DNA of 20,473 bases from Hypsibius dujardini (taxonomy: Eukaryota > Tardigrada > Eutardigrada > Parachela > Hypsibiidae), in assembly GCA_001579985.1 (NCBI GenBank), contig LRSR01007531.1:1-20473 (forward strand), read 5' to 3'. The notes beneath the pieces are model-generated. The model was not told the DNA's origin, did not search any database, and saw only the letters and a program-made list of their open reading frames with translations. A program made the translations under genes and the position numbers. Every line of letters begins with the position of its first letter. The stretch's first letter is position 1. This document shows, in pieces, positions 1 through 9,174 of the stretch.

Positions 1-3000
1 TGCAATCTCCCCCAAAACGGCTTCCCCAGCGAACCTCAACTGCGCCTGCACCGAATGCAACTCAAATACCACAATCGTATTCGCACCCTTCCTCAGCAAT
101 GGCGCCGGAACGTAGAGCGTCTTCTGTGGTCCCGCACTCGGCCAGTACCGGCCCACGTTGAACCCGTTGGCAAAGACCGCGCCCCTGCCCCATCCCTCCA
201 TGTCAAAGAAGGTGTCACACGGCTCCTTAGCCAGTTGCAGATGGAATCTCACAAGTCCAGGCACGCAGACTCGGGAGGATGAGCAAATTGTCCAGCCGTT
301 GTTTGAATCGGAGAGTTGTCTGACTTGCGAGTCGAGGAGCTCGAGCGGTCGTACAGTCCAGTCAATCACTGGCTCTCCGTTGAGGCTGATGGTCCCAATG
401 ATGCCTTTGCGCTGGGTGTCGAGCGTCTTCGGGTTGCGGACAAAGTTGACACGACCCATATTCTCCACGAGGATGGTGAGGCGAAGCGTTTTTTCCGGAC
501 TATTGAATGGGGCGATCTGAAAAAGGGAATACGTGTTTTAATTGAGATAAACATATATTATGATAGCATTAGGCAATTAGAATTCAGATGGACAATAAAA
601 CAATTCAGAAAGCAAACAGCAAAATGGATCGACCTTAAGACATAGTTAAGTACGGTAGGTGATTGGCATACTACTAGGGAAAAATCAAGGAACGATATGC
701 AGACAGACAAATAGAGAGTTAAGCAGACTAACAGACGTGACATACTCTAATACTGTACATAGGGACCCACGCAGACAAAACCGACAAGCCAGTAGATCGA
801 CAGACGCACAGAAACACAGGTAGCTAGCTACTCAGCACAACAAGACAGATTGGCAACAAGCAGGTAAACAGATCGGCAACAAGCAGGTAAACAGATCGAC
901 AGAGTCTGACAACCAGTACAAGAGCAGACAAACGGTCAGGTAGATTGGTTTAGAAAGTCAGGCAGATAAACAGTAAAAAAACAAACAAGCAAAACAGTCA
1001 GACAGATGAATAGAAAGGCAGGCAGGAAGACAGACAGATAGACAGACACAGACAGTAAAAAAAACACACAAATACACGGTCAAGCAGATAAGACAGAAAG
1101 ACAGGCAGGCAGATAGATAGATAGATAGACACACAGGTAAGTTCACAGACTTCCAAATGAACAGTCAGGCTTAGATGGAACGCCAGATAAACAGACAATA
1201 AACAGATCGTCAAAAAATTTGTTATACCGGACCGATTTCATCTGCTTACCGGTTTCGGGTACGACTTTTAAGAAATTAATACGAGAATGAAGCACGGGAA
1301 CTTTGACACCACGGTTAGTCGATTCATTTTTCCTACCCACTTTCACACACTCTAAAATTTGAAAAACATTGTTGAGCAACACACATAGAGAACAGGCTGA
1401 TGTATTTATTTTGTCCTTCGCACATATTAAATAAGACCTTTTTAATCTTTAAATGGTCATCTTAGAAACAGATGGGAAAAAGCATTTCTACCTAACTTAA
1501 GAAAACATTTGACTGGATTTCAATCAGAAAGCCAACACCAAAATTATATGTCGCATGCCTTTCGGTACCTGAACTTCATGGTTCTTCTGCGTTGACTTAG
1601 TGTATTCGATCACGCTTTTTTCCTGGTCGTTGACGAAGATGATAGCACGGTCATGCATTTCCTCAATGCAAAGCACGCTCGCCGAGTTGGGAATTTCCGT
1701 CTCATACGCGATGAACCCATACGCTTGGCCGTAGCCCTGATTGTAGTTTAGCATTTCCATCGACAGGGGCACTGAGGCTTTCAACGACGCGGTCTTCTTC
1801 AAGAGATCCTCCAAAGCAATAAATCCATTTGCGGCGATGGGTTCGTACTTGGCGATCGGAATATTCTCTGGCAGACCGGGAAGATTTGTTGGCAGTAAAC
1901 CGAAACTATCCAACAGATCGCGGGTTTTGTGCCACTTTTCCGACAAGCTTCCGTCTTCATTAACCAGGCAGTCATAATCATAACTAGAACACACACAAAA
2001 AACAGGAGAAAATACTAATTGAATGTTAAGGCTTTCTTGAGCTATCCTGCCTGTCTGCCAACCAGTCCTACCCTGTCTGCCTATCTATCCGTCCGTTTGT
2101 CTATTTGTCTAACTCAGTCGGTGTGTTTGCCTACCTGCCTGTCGCTTGTTTGCTTGCTTGTCTGTCTGTCTGCCTGTCTGTCTGTCCGTCTGTCTGTCTA
2201 TCTCTTTATCCGTCCATTTGTCTGGCTGTCTGAATACGTGGACGTTCAAACTACTGAAGTTTCTAAAATTCGCAATAAAGTTCTTTATTCGCTACCTAGT
2301 GATTGTGGGTGCGTATCCGGGTGAGTTAAACAGCTCGCTGTTGGCGCCGTTCATGAAGCCGAAAGTGGTGCCGCCATGAAAGACATAGAAATTCACACTG
2401 GCTCCCCGTGCCAGAATGGTAGACAGCTCCTGGCAGTACTTTTCCACCGGAATAGTGTGATGTTTCTCGTGCCAGTGATCGAACCAACCGCTCCAGTACT
2501 CCGTCACCATGAGATGTTTCTTGGGCTGGAAAGCATCGAGTTTGTCCAGCACGCTGCTCAAATGCGACTGCTCGTTTACGGTCAACCAAGCTGAAAAAGA
2601 AGAACAATCAAATATGACAAACAGGCATAGCCAGACAAACAAACAGGTAGCCGACAAACAATCAGAAAAACTAAAAAAAGAAGAAGGCAGACAAAGAGAC
2701 AGGCGGGCAGATAAACATATAGACAAACTGACAGACAAGCAGGCAGGCAGAGCGATAGACCGACAGACAGAGCCAAAAATGCACAATGAAATGCGATACC
2801 ATCGGATGCCTGTCCGGGTGCCAAGTCAGAAACTCCATCCGAAGTGAACAGCATCTCCTGGATTCCGTGCTTCTTCAGCAGCGCCGCAATACCGTCCATA
2901 TAAGCCCGATCACTGCCATAGGCGCCGTATTCGTTTTCAATTTGGACGAGAATAATCGGCCCGGATTGGGTGAACTGTAAGTCAGCAACGAGTGGCAAAA

Positions 3001-4117
3001 GTTTCCCGAAGAAGCGGTCTACGGCCGCCATAAAGGGTGGGTAAGTGGTCCGAACCACCATCTTTGGATCGTGAAGCAACCAGCTGCGAACAAGAAAGCG
3101 TTGATTTGGCACTAAAACAAAGATCCAACAACTTAATTAATTGATTATCTGTAGGTCCATCGATCTTCATATTTGTCTGCTACCGAATTTTTATGTGACT
3201 GCCTGGGTATTCCGTCTCGTCCCGTCTGGGTTGTCCTGCCTGTTTGCCAGTACAAACAAACAGACAGGCAGAAAGACAGACAGGCAGACAGACAGACAGA
3301 CAAACAGACAAACAGAGAACACGACCAAGTCCATGATCATGCAACCATTTGATAACAAGAACGACAGACAGCTAATTCTACTAGTAAAGTCATAAAGGAA
3401 CTGAGCAGAACATGCAATCGAATACCTGGGAAGACCGCCAAACTCCCATTCCGCGCAGATATACGGCCCGGGTCGGAAGATAACCAGCAAGTCCAATTCC
3501 GCAGCGATTTCAATAAACTTCCTAGCAAAACACGGGGAAAAAGACCCCTTCTACACATGCCCCAAAAGCAATACAATTCGTCAATCAACTGACCGAAGAT
3601 CGCAGATGCCGTCGAAGTTGAAGACGCCCGGCAGCGGCTCGTGGAGGTTCCACGGAATGTACGTCTCCACACAGTTACAGCCACACGCCTTTAACTGCAA
3701 CAGACGATGAGCCCAATACTCTGGAACAACACGAAAGTAGTGGATGGTTCCACTGATCAAGCGGAGAGGTTGTCCGTTGAGCACGAGGCTCTTTTCCGCT
3801 ACTGACAAGCCTGAAATTGCAAAATGATGTCATTGGAATCAACAATCAATCGATCATCTCAGTGTTTATGGCAAATTATAAACACAGCCAATCAACGTAT
3901 TGCCAGAATAATAAACTACACATTTAAAAGGATAATGATTTTTCACGAAGAATTTTATCGCAGTATGTATACAAGTACATGTAGGCTGTACTGTAAAAGT
4001 TAATTTCAATTAAAAATTATATTCTAAAACGGTTTTCCTAATGTAATACCGCACAGTACCTGATTTGATGCCGGCATGATCCTTATAGTAAGTGTATCCG
4101 CGAAATCCAACCATCAT
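1..4117 (-). CDS. GLB1L2-like: Beta-galactosidase, GH35, GLB1L2/GLB1L3-like (3' end cut by window edge)
   Basis: Glycoside hydrolase family 35, which removes terminal beta-linked galactose. Coding exons, read on the minus strand: 4117-4060, 3810-3594, 3521-3426, 3083-2800, 2590-2296, 1983-1569 and 516-1. All joins are GT-AG and the phases close, giving 627 residues with no stop, so only the last few residues are missing (the human relative has about 636). Visible motifs are HYFRV and PWNLHEP near the start, [20 protein letters not shown], the acid/base Glu in ENEYG (about residue 175), the nucleophile Glu in [11 protein letters not shown] (about residue 249), [18 protein letters not shown], and C-terminal [12 protein letters not shown] followed by [18 protein letters not shown] followed by RTTY, and the C-terminal part, fit GLB1L2/GLB1L3 better than lysosomal GLB1. 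Family members are usually secreted, but no signal peptide follows the chosen ATG (4117; a second lies at 4114). Four of the six introns carry GACA/TGTC arrays. Confidence 0.93.
696..1150. repeat. Degenerate GACA/CAGA tetranucleotide array (intronic)
   Basis: On the + strand the sequence is a drifting mixture of GACA, GGCA, AACA and GATA units, with a short GATA run near 1113-1129. It occupies much of the intron at 517-1568 of the beta-galactosidase gene, so the pre-mRNA reads UGUC-type repeats here. Leu/Cys-rich frames across it on the minus strand are a by-product of the repeat. The rest of the intron (about 1150-1568) shows nothing recognisable. Confidence 0.9.
2045..2236. repeat. TGTC/TGCC tetranucleotide array (intronic)
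   Basis: On the + strand, TGTC, TGCC and TATC units fill most of the 312-bp intron (1984-2295) of the beta-galactosidase gene. The orientation is opposite to the arrays in the two neighbouring introns, so the pre-mRNA carries GACA-type sequence here. Confidence 0.9.
2615..2770. repeat. GACA/AACA tetranucleotide array (intronic)
   Basis: A degenerate GACA, GGCA and AACA array nearly fills the 209-bp intron at 2591-2799, ending about 30 bp from the splice donor. It lies in the opposite orientation to the array at 2045-2236. Confidence 0.9.
3233..3318. repeat. Short TGCC block facing a GACA array (intronic)
   Basis: In the intron at 3084-3425, a short CCTGCCTGTTTG block (3235-3246) is followed at once by GACA/GGCA repeats (3253-3316) of complementary sense. 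The two parts could pair as a local hairpin. The array is clean in the middle (3284-3300) and decays at its edges. Confidence 0.8.
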
Positions 4118-4130
4118 GCAAAGTGCAAAC

Positions 4131-4198
4131 CTAAAAGCACAACGCGGAATGAGTTTAAAGTCAATCAGAACACAGAAATAGTTTTCTCGACTGCTTAC
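4131..4198 (-). other. Putative 68-bp 5' UTR intron of the beta-galactosidase gene
   Basis: On the minus strand a good donor (AAGA then GTAAGC) sits at 4198 and an acceptor (CTTTTAG) ends at 4131, just upstream of the first ATG at 4117. The length matches the other short introns of this gene (72 bp). Upstream of 4199 the frame needed to continue the protein is closed by stops, so the upstream exon is probably non-coding and ATG 4117 is the start. Inferred from splice consensus only. Confidence 0.45.
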
Positions 4199-4225
4199 TC
4201 TTAATTTTAAATCATACAGTGTCAA

Positions 4226-5198
4226 GCGTAGGAAGAGTACTGTAACAGTACAGTAGAAGTAAACAGTAAAAATCCCTCCTCTTCCAGGCCTTAAGTGATA
4301 GTACTACGCTACTACTGTACTGTGGTAGTGATACACACTACACAGCGCCAAACAAGACATCAAAATTCAAGATAGCACGACGATAGCACGTTTAGATAAC
4401 AACATAACATCCCCAGAATCGTCGTGTGTTGTGTCGGTCGGTGTCCGTAAATTTAGATCAACTCGCACATCCGGTAGTGCCGCATCATTGCGATCGCGTG
4501 TGTAACTCCTACGTCCCCTTAACAACGCGACCAATCATGGTAGGACCTAAGCCTCTGGTCAAATCACAGGCCCTATACACACGAACAGAGTGCTGACTGA
4601 ATGAGTCAAGCCCTTCAACTCGTGGACTGGCTGAGTAAAACAGCCTGATTCGTTCAGTGAAGCATCTCTCTGACTGGAAGCACCTGTCTCTGCGTTAAAA
4701 TACTGTAGGACCTACGCCGATTTTGCACGTTTCAGTCTGGCCGCTCGAATTTCTCGACTGTTGTTTTAGTTTTCCCAGATCGTCGTATATACTGAAGTTT
4801 GAACTGCAAAACGCGACAATTCGAATTAAAAACCTTCCTCACACACTGCTGCTGACATAAACGAAAAAAGGGAAACTGCTCAGAGAGAAATAATACATGA
4901 GACGCCGCGGAATACAAATCGTGGAAATACCCGGCCATCTCATCAGCTGCTACGATCTACTGTGGGCGTGACATTGAAATTATAGGAGAGAATAAACAAG
5001 AGATACATCGTGCAACTCGGACACACACTTCCCGCCGCTGCACAAAGTGAGAAAAAGCGAGAGAGCTCAACAAGGAGAAACGAGCGGGAAGATAGATGTG
5101 CGGTGCGACGAGGACAAACTTTTAAAAAGGGGGTGCGCGGCATGTTTGCGGTTCGTGGAGAAGGAGGTGGGAGGATGGAGTAGGTGAGAGCTTCCAGC
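4226..5198. other. Intergenic: beta-galactosidase promoter side and HMG gene 3' flank
   Basis: No coding sequence is convincing here. The part near 4230-4330 is dense in TACTGTA/GTACTG-type words, including a small GTACTG-TAA-CAGTAC hairpin at about 4236-4250. Near-palindromic GTAGGACCTA words occur at about 4540 and 4706. The stretch 4943-5198 is probably the HMG gene 3' UTR on the minus strand, but I see no clear AATAAA there. Confidence 0.5.
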
Positions 5199-6354
5199 CT
5201 ATTCGTCATCCGACTCGTCGTCGTCGGACTCCTGGACGGGCTTCTTGCCGGCGGCCTTCTTGGCGGGGGCTTTCTTGCCGCTGCCGGCAGCTGCGGACGA
5301 TGCACCTCCCTTGTAGGCAGCCTTCTCCTGTAAAAGAAAGCATGCTTGCTTTGAATTCAGATCGAAGTAAAGGAGGTCAGAAGGCAAAATCCTCAAAAAT
5401 CAAACTCCAATTGGAAATGGAAGTAGAACATGAAAACTTCCATTTAGAATTCAACCCATATTATTAGGATGAAAAGAAGCTGGACTGAAAGATTTTAGGA
5501 GGGTTTGAATTCTCAAAAGCATAAAAACAAGCTACGCAATGCTGCACATAAACTGCAACTTACAAGTTCTATTGGAATTATGCAAAATTGGAACTGGAAT
5601 CGAGAGACTATGCGCGCCAAGATATAGGAAACACTTTCCCCGAAAGTTCTCCACCGGGCTTGAGTTTTCGAAAAAATATTTTTTTTCCAGCATAACTACT
5701 AGCCGAGGGATGAAGACTAGTATTTGACAATAAGGTTCAGGCACAGCAATGAATTTTAAGTCTACAGTTTCATTGAAATTGACTTCCATTAGAACTGGAG
5801 TTAAGGTACAATGGAGCTGGAGTTGACGCGCTACGCTTGGCTTGCGGCGCCCAAAAAATGGAGACACTCTTTCCCTCGAAAAACCTGCATCACCTAGCTT
5901 GCGTTTTCGATAAAATATTTTTTTCCGGTATTGAGCACTAGCGGAGCGATAATGAAACAAACAATTCTGACAGACGACTCCCGCGCCGCAAAATGACCGC
6001 CATTTTCGCACCGTACCTTCTCATATCGCTCCTTATCCTTGGCGGCAGCCTTCTCGTACTTCTGCTTGGTCGCCGCGTCCACGACTCCCCAGCGACGTCC
6101 AAGCTCCTTAGCGGTGTCTCCGAGGCTCAGGCTGGAGTCCACGGCCTTGACTTTGGGTCGCTCGTCCGCACAGAACAGGAAGTAGGCCGACCTGGGACGA
6201 AGAGGGAATATTTTGCACACACCCTCGAGGATGTCTAAAAACGCATCGCAAGAAAAAAGCTATGTTTCCTCATCACTCACAGATTTCGCTTCGGTGCGTT
6301 GGCGTCCTTCTTCTTCTTTCCACCCTCGGATCTGGCAGACGCGACTTTACCCAT
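5199..6354 (-). CDS. Single HMG-box chromatin protein (HMGB/NHP6-like)
   Basis: A small nuclear protein expected to bend DNA without sequence specificity, as HMG-D and NHP6 do. Minus-strand exons are 6354-6281, 6191-6017 and 5327-5199. Donors CT/GTGAGT and AAG/GTACGG and acceptors TCCCAG and TTTACAG keep phase, giving 125 residues. The order is: basic N-terminus with KKKK at 13-16; one HMG box at about 21-88, opening with APKRNLSAYFLF and carrying the conserved ELGRRW and DKERYEKEKAAY parts; a Lys/Ala/Gly linker at 92-115; and an acidic tail at 116-125. One box with a short acidic tail matches insect HMG-D and fungal NHP6 in size, not the two-box vertebrate HMGB1-3. The start ATG at 6354 is the only one that suits the exon. 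The gene is divergent from the chromodomain gene at 8516. Its 689-bp second intron contains a diverged internal duplication. Confidence 0.92.
5567..5960. repeat. Diverged direct duplication in HMG-box gene intron 2
   Basis: Two copies lie in the same orientation: about 5567-5725 and about 5789-5960. Each has a TTGGAACTGGAAT-like part, then a CACTTTCCC/CACTCTTTCCC block, then GAGTTTTCG or GCGTTTTCG next to AAAATATTTTTTT, then a CACTAGC/TACTAGC-like end. Similarity by eye is high in the last 100 bp and weaker before it. This is an old local duplication, or two copies of a short interspersed repeat. Confidence 0.65.
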
Positions 6355-6381
6355 TTTAGCACGTAGGAGACGGGAGGAAAA

Positions 6382-6480
6382 CTGCAGGAAGAAGAAAATA
6401 ATTAAAAATGGCGGATCAACGCAGCGGCAATTCGGCAATGAAGAATCGATAGATTAATGAAAGGGCTGTCGAATTTATAC
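6382..6480 (-). other. Putative 99-bp 5' UTR intron of the HMG-box gene
   Basis: On the minus strand a pyrimidine-rich acceptor (TTCTTCCTGCAG) ends 27 bp upstream of the HMG gene ATG. A candidate donor (CCAG then GTATAA) lies at 6480. The size matches the gene's other short intron (89 bp). The non-coding first exon would lie above 6481, probably within 6481-6690. Confidence 0.45.
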
Positions 6481-6696
6481 CTGGAGAAAAAGGAAGGTCG
6501 ACGGGATTCGGCGCAAGGAGAGGAATAAAAATGTTCTTGCTTGCAGAGACGAGAGAAAATTCAACAGCAGCTTCTGTGAAACACGACTGGCAAAGGCAAG
6601 CTTGCAGCGCTGTGACGCAGTCAGCACGGGCAAATTTGCTGCAAAAACTGCGGGCAGCCGGCGTACGATGAGCAGGCTGGTAATGTCTGACGGCAA

Positions 6697-7609
6697 CTAA
6701 AGCCGGTGATCGTATCCTACTCTCACGCCAGCAATCCGTGGAGTGACGGTGCTGCGCCTACGGGGCAGTTTGATATTACAGACGAAAGCGCGTAAACCGT
6801 CCTTCAATGCAATCGCTGCACTGTAAAAGCGCACGGCACTAAAATTGCCGGCTGTCTGCTGCTGTGTGTTGGCTTGCCGGCCGTTCAGCTGCCGTTGCGG
6901 AGGCAATGGCAGTGGAGTTCCATTTTGGCGGTCTTTCCTTGAAAGATTGGCCTTTTTTATTTTTGGAATTTTGTTGCGTTCACTAACAGTAAACTCATCA
7001 GCGCATAAAATGTTCGTCAAAGTTTTTACTCTCTGAAATTTTTTTAACAGAAAAATTCAATAAAAATTAAACATGTCATGATGAAGTAGAATGTACTTCC
7101 ACAATTCTTTGCCTCATCCAGTGGAATGAGTGTCCCAAAGTCCATTTCGTTTAGTTCGCTGTGCATTATTGCGATTTCGGAGAAAACTTACGGGGAACCG
7201 ACAACAAAAATTAAATATACTGTTTAGAAAATAATGCTTTTACAAAATAAAAAACATTGGCTGCAAATATTAGTTTTAGTAGCAGGCTGGATCATAAAAA
7301 TGGAAGTGGAAGAGGCGGGACAGAAACGGAAATGGGCGGGCTGCCGCCAAATACATAACGCATACAGTAGATCACAACAAAAAAGGCGCCAAACTTCCGG
7401 TTGACGACCTGGTGTACCGGTCATTCAAAAAATCTATCACCTTCTCTCATTTTACTACTATATATACTAACTAATTCTTAAATTGTCATATTGATATTGC
7501 ATTTGTGCAATTCATCAGGTGGATTTCAGCGCCATTTTGAAAGCCAAAAAAGGTATAAAGCGAGCAAATCCCCTAGCGTGTGTCCCCCTTCGCCACAAAC
7601 GCCCACCCC
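6697..7609. other. Intergenic, HMG-box gene to chromodomain gene
   Basis: This is the divergent intergenic region between two chromatin-protein genes. I see no supported coding region on either strand. The left part (about 6600-6920) is GC-rich and fits the promoter end of the minus-strand HMG gene. The middle (about 6950-7280) and about 7440-7510 are AT-rich. No clear core promoter motif can be assigned. Confidence 0.4.
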
Positions 7610-7665
7610 GCTGCGCCTCAAAGAGGATATATAACATTATAGTATATATCCTCTTTGGCTGCGCC
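7610..7665. repeat. Perfect inverted repeat flanked by 8-bp direct repeats
   Basis: Arms CAAAGAGGATATATA (7619-7633) and TATATATCCTCTTTG (7643-7657) are exact complements over 15 bp around a 9-nt loop. The 8-mer GCTGCGCC occurs on both sides (7610-7617 and 7658-7665). The direct repeats look like a target-site duplication around a tiny foldback element, but a duplicated promoter motif is also possible. It lies upstream of the likely 5' UTR exon of the chromodomain gene and contains TATATA on both arms. Confidence 0.85.
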
Positions 7666-7689
7666 CCTACAAATCTTCGGTTACAGTAT

Positions 7690-7812
7690 TAAATAACCCA
7701 CATTCTCCTTGTGCAAGCTTTTCGCACTGCCCAAAGTCCGGTTGTGTTTCAGCTCTCCTCCAGGATCTCCTTATTCAGAAAAGAACAGATTCGCGCGTTA
7801 TTTTTTCTGCAA
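7690..7812 (+). other. Putative 5' UTR exon of the chromodomain gene
   Basis: A strong donor (CTGCAA then GTAAGT) stands at 7812/7813, and the only strong acceptor before the CDS is TTTTTTCAG ending at 8503. Together they define a 691-bp intron in the 5' UTR. The exon's left end is a guess, because the transcription start cannot be seen. Confidence 0.5.
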
Positions 7813-8147
7813 GTAAGTACATGTTCATATTCATTGCGGGGATTGGGTTTTTTTAATTGGGGAATTTTCACCGGCCAGTGGAAAAGTATGAGTCATCTCA
7901 CGTAGAAAAAGATGTTTCCATCGGTGCGATGCGCTGTTCAAAACGAATCTTTTCTAGTGCAACTCCTCCATTGTTATGGGTGACATTTTTAATGATTTTA
8001 ATTGGCTGATACCAATTTCCGCTGCGCAAATTTTAATTTTGAAATTCTTTAGACAAACTCCTCTCGATTAGGCTAGGCTAGAGCCAAAACGCAGGAGTCA
8101 CTAAGAGGTTGTGATTGTTTTCGATGCCGATCGTTTGTTCTCTACGC

Positions 8148-8225
8148 AGATCGATTGATTGGGTGATTAGCTGGCATTGCGTGTTCAATCAATGCTGGTG
8201 GTGGTAGGTTGGTCGATTGATTAAA
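8148..8225. repeat. Degenerate GATTGATT-rich stretch
   Basis: Irregular ATTGATT and TCAATCAAT words, with ATCGATTGATT at both ends, inside the intron of the chromodomain gene. This is the same word family as at 8976-9036 and 11417-11495. Confidence 0.5.
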
Positions 8226-8394
8226 TTTGTGTGAGTATTCCACTAAAAAATTTCTTTTTTTTTACCTGCTGTGACTCAAGTATCAACCAATTCAGTTTAA
8301 CTAATTTGTAAATTCAATAAATATCAGTGCGGTTATTCTTAATTTCCTAGTTTACAAGATTGATTGTATTGTTTTTGTTTTGGCTTCTGTACAT

Positions 8395-8500
8395 GTTCCA
8401 GTTTTCCAGTGAAATTCACTCTAAAAAAATTCCAATTCCAACCCCCTGGACCAGCTCTATTCCAGTTCCATTCCATTTCTGGATTGTCATTCTGTTTTTT
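8395..8500. repeat. TTCCA-rich stretch before the chromodomain CDS
   Basis: Repeated TTCCAATTCCA, TTCCAGTTCCATTCCA and CCAGTTTTCCAG words lie in the end of the 5' UTR intron. Their complement resembles the GGAACTGGAAT words of the duplicated block in the HMG gene intron 2. Part of it may simply serve as a pyrimidine tract. Confidence 0.5.
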
Positions 8501-8515
8501 CAGGCCCCCACCACC

Positions 8516-8905
8516 ATGGCGCGTAACACCTACTGCGTGGAATCACCAAAGAAGAAGAAAAAGAAGGCCGCCACTGTCCCGATCCACCCGGTCCAGAAGA
8601 AAGGCCACGTGACCGGGGACTCTTGGGAAGTGGAAGCCATCCTCGATTACCGCATGTCGCCGGGCGCTTCCCTGGAGGACGTGGAGGGCGCCCGCCGCAA
8701 CGTCTTCTTCGCCGTCAAGTGGAAGGGTTACCCGGAGACGCAGCTCAGCCTCGAGCCGGTCACCAATCTGATCGGCTCGATGGATCTCGTCAAGAAATTC
8801 CTCGGCGAACACCGGCTCAACCTCGTGGTTGACGCCAAGACCCAGGAGGCGTGGATTGAGCAGCTGCCGGAAAAGTCAACGACGACGGAGAGTGAAACAG
8901 TCTGA
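8516..8905 (+). CDS. Small HP1-type chromodomain protein without a chromoshadow domain
   Basis: A 129-residue protein in one coding exon. The start sits in an ideal context (CCACCATGG), 12 bp after the acceptor at 8503. It has a basic N-terminus with a six-Lys run (12-17) that could be a nuclear signal. One chromodomain spans about 35-98, opening with WEVEAILDYR, then VKWKGYPET, and ending KKFLGE. HP1 chromodomains bind methylated lysine (H3K9me) through three aromatic residues; here W37, W69 and Y72 occupy those places. Two things are odd. The loop between the first strands is longer than in HP1 by roughly 12-14 residues (about 47-62), and the usual WEP Trp is Leu (SLEP, residue 79). Only about 31 residues follow the domain, so there is no chromoshadow domain for dimerising. 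It could be a CBX/HP1 relative or a lineage-specific chromo protein. Confidence 0.85.
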   Translation: MARNTYCVESPKKKKKKAATVPIHPVQKKGHVTGDSWEVEAILDYRMSPGASLEDVEGARRNVFFAVKWKGYPETQLSLEPVTNLIGSMDLVKKFLGEHRLNLVVDAKTQEAWIEQLPEKSTTTESETV

Positions 8906-8975
8906 CGTGAACCGCGGGATTCCGGGATTCCAACTGGTTGTTTTGAGGATTGTTTGTTGGCCGTAGACGTGGTCG

Positions 8976-9036
8976 CTTGATTGATTGATTTGCTTAATTA
9001 CATGTACGGCTGGCCGTTCTCAATTGATTGATTGAT
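8976..9036. repeat. Two short TGAT tetranucleotide runs
   Basis: Runs TTGATTGATTGATT (about 8978-8990) and CAATTGATTGATTGATTGG (about 9021-9039) lie just after the chromodomain stop, probably in its 3' UTR or flank. The whole stretch 8906-9174 holds no gene. Confidence 0.7.
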
Positions 9037-9174
9037 TGGCATGTGTGTCAGTAAGTCCCATTTTCTTCGTTTTATTTTTGCACTTATTTGTAGTCTTTCT
9101 ATGTGGTTTTTTTTTTGGTGCAAGCGATGTTAAGCGTTGCGCCACAATCAGTGGATTTAGACTTTATCAATTTA

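Noticed and set aside
696-3318. GACA arrays as a CRISPR-like or satellite array
   Set aside because: Units are 4 bp, degenerate and without spacers, in a eukaryotic intron. They are microsatellites.
5532-6011. 159-residue minus-strand open frame inside HMG gene intron 2
   Set aside because: It lies within an intron defined by strong splice sites and a protein-consistent join, has no recognisable domain, and spans the duplicated non-coding block.
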